DNA from: Tritrichomonas musculus
Lineage: Eukaryota; Parabasalia; Tritrichomonadida; Tritrichomonadidae
Length of the DNA: 64,000 nt
Reading direction: 5' to 3'
Assembly (NCBI GenBank): GCA_039105265.1
Contig: JAPFFF010000069.1
Span: forward strand, 62,001 to 126,000
Made by a program: the position numbers and the translations under genes. Within the stretch, counting starts at the first letter, position 1. The number at the start of each line of letters is the position of its first letter. The notes under the pieces were generated by a model that searched no databases, was not told the origin of the DNA, and saw nothing but the letters and a program-made list of their open reading frames with translations. Below are positions 63,358 to 64,000 of this stretch, piece after piece.

Positions 63358-64000
63358 TTATTTAAAAACAAATTTTTTATCAATATGTAAAAGTTTATGA
63401 TGTTTTGTAAATTTTGCGATTTCTACATTTGTATTTTCAGTCATTTCAGGAAGAATGCTTTCACACATATATGTGCTAGTGAATCTTGTATTTGTTGGGA
63501 GAGCATTTATTGATATGATGCCTTTACAGTTGAAAGAAATAAAAATCATTACTATTTCTGAATTAATCATCTTCTTCACTAAATCTGGTGGATTTTCTCC
63601 AGGTACACACCATGCAGATTCTTGCTGATTTATCAAAAATATCCATGACTCATCACCTGTTACAACTGATGCTCTTTGATTCTCATTAAGTGATGTGAGC
63701 TTTTTCAGCATTAAAATAGAATACTTTTTGAATTGTTGTTTGATTCTCATTAAAAAAGTCCACTCTTTTTCTCTTTTGGTCCTCATTCAAAAAGTGAGGT
63801 ACCCATCTTGCAGTGCACTTTTTTAAACCAAGCTCTTGTTTTAGAATTCTAATAACTTTTCCTTTGCTTATGGCAAGTGTGGCTGATATATATCTTGCAG
63901 AAGCGAATGGAAATTCTTCTAAAATTTGTTGTATTTCTTCAACTCTATCGTTTTCAACAGGTCTTCCCGATCGATGCAAATCAGCAAGGTCAGTCCGGCC
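63358..64000 (-). pseudogene. truncated mariner transposase, runs off the window
   Basis: Reading from the window edge: GRPVENDRVEEIQQILEEFP and ASARYISATLAISKGKVIRI (second helix-turn-helix), GLKKCTARWVPHFLNEDQKR, then a shift near 63690, then SLNENQRASVVTGDESWIFL (first catalytic D in GDESW) and KMINSEIVMIFISFNCKGII. It ends KLLHIDKKFVFK at the position of the second D (normally HxDNAxxH), so the C-terminal third is missing. Mariner (Tvmar-like) type rather than the Tc1 type at 53 kb. The 5' part lies outside the window. Confidence 0.75.

Overview
This window reads as nuclear DNA of a parabasalid protist (trichomonad), most likely a Tritrichomonas-type species. The evidence is very AT-rich intergenic DNA, apparently intronless genes with TCA(Y)(T/A) initiator-like motifs just before the ATG, ankyrin/DUF3447 and BspA-like leucine-rich-repeat genes, a papain-family cysteine protease with a trichomonad-style prodomain, and a dense load of DNA transposons (Mutator-like, Tc1/mariner, TTAA-duplicating Kolobok-like, hAT-like). 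The species cannot be fixed from the sequence alone.

Layout: 0.3-3.3 kb holds an importin-beta/exportin-like HEAT-repeat gene (minus) and a tRNA-Pro(AGG). 3.6-4.7 kb is a graveyard of ankyrin and other gene fragments. 5.3-6.3 kb has GC-rich perfect hairpins and a foldback MITE flanked by 15-bp direct repeats. 6.3-14.5 kb is a distinct accessory island. It has small plus-strand ORFs, 4.6 kb of cryptically simple repeats containing a recurring 36-bp dyad module, a whole SF2 helicase ORF (minus), and a second, decayed copy of both the helicase and one small ORF. 15.3-19.2 kb is a Mutator-like (MULE) transposase relic followed by a 35-bp minisatellite with two unit types. 22.3-25.1 kb is a TTAA-flanked transposon carrying a DDE transposase.

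25-31 kb is gene-poor with a nested MITE. 31.2-35.0 kb is the oddest gene-like locus: a DUF3447 head ORF followed by seven nearly identical ankyrin units, each isolated by stops and separated by a 25-bp minisatellite, ending in a closing ankyrin exon. 36-43 kb carries a hypothetical gene, a C2-like gene, an FCP1/SCP-like phosphatase, a BTB-like fragment and a 519-aa unknown protein. 43.9-51.9 kb has two DUF3447 genes running into BspA repeats. Between them lie a 1.48-kb foldback element with 480-bp arms, a hAT-like non-autonomous element, and the first of two copies of a TIR element with the ends AAAGGTCNTACAACT. The second TIR copy (52.4-54.8 kb) hosts an apparently intact DD34E Tc1/mariner transposon. 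55.6 kb is the cysteine protease gene; the remainder is AT-rich DNA with transposase fragments, ending in a truncated mariner at the window edge.

Functionally the host genes look like typical trichomonad single-copy or family genes: nuclear transport, protein phosphatase, secreted or lysosomal protease, and surface or scaffold repeat proteins. They sit in a landscape built mostly by DNA transposons and minisatellites.
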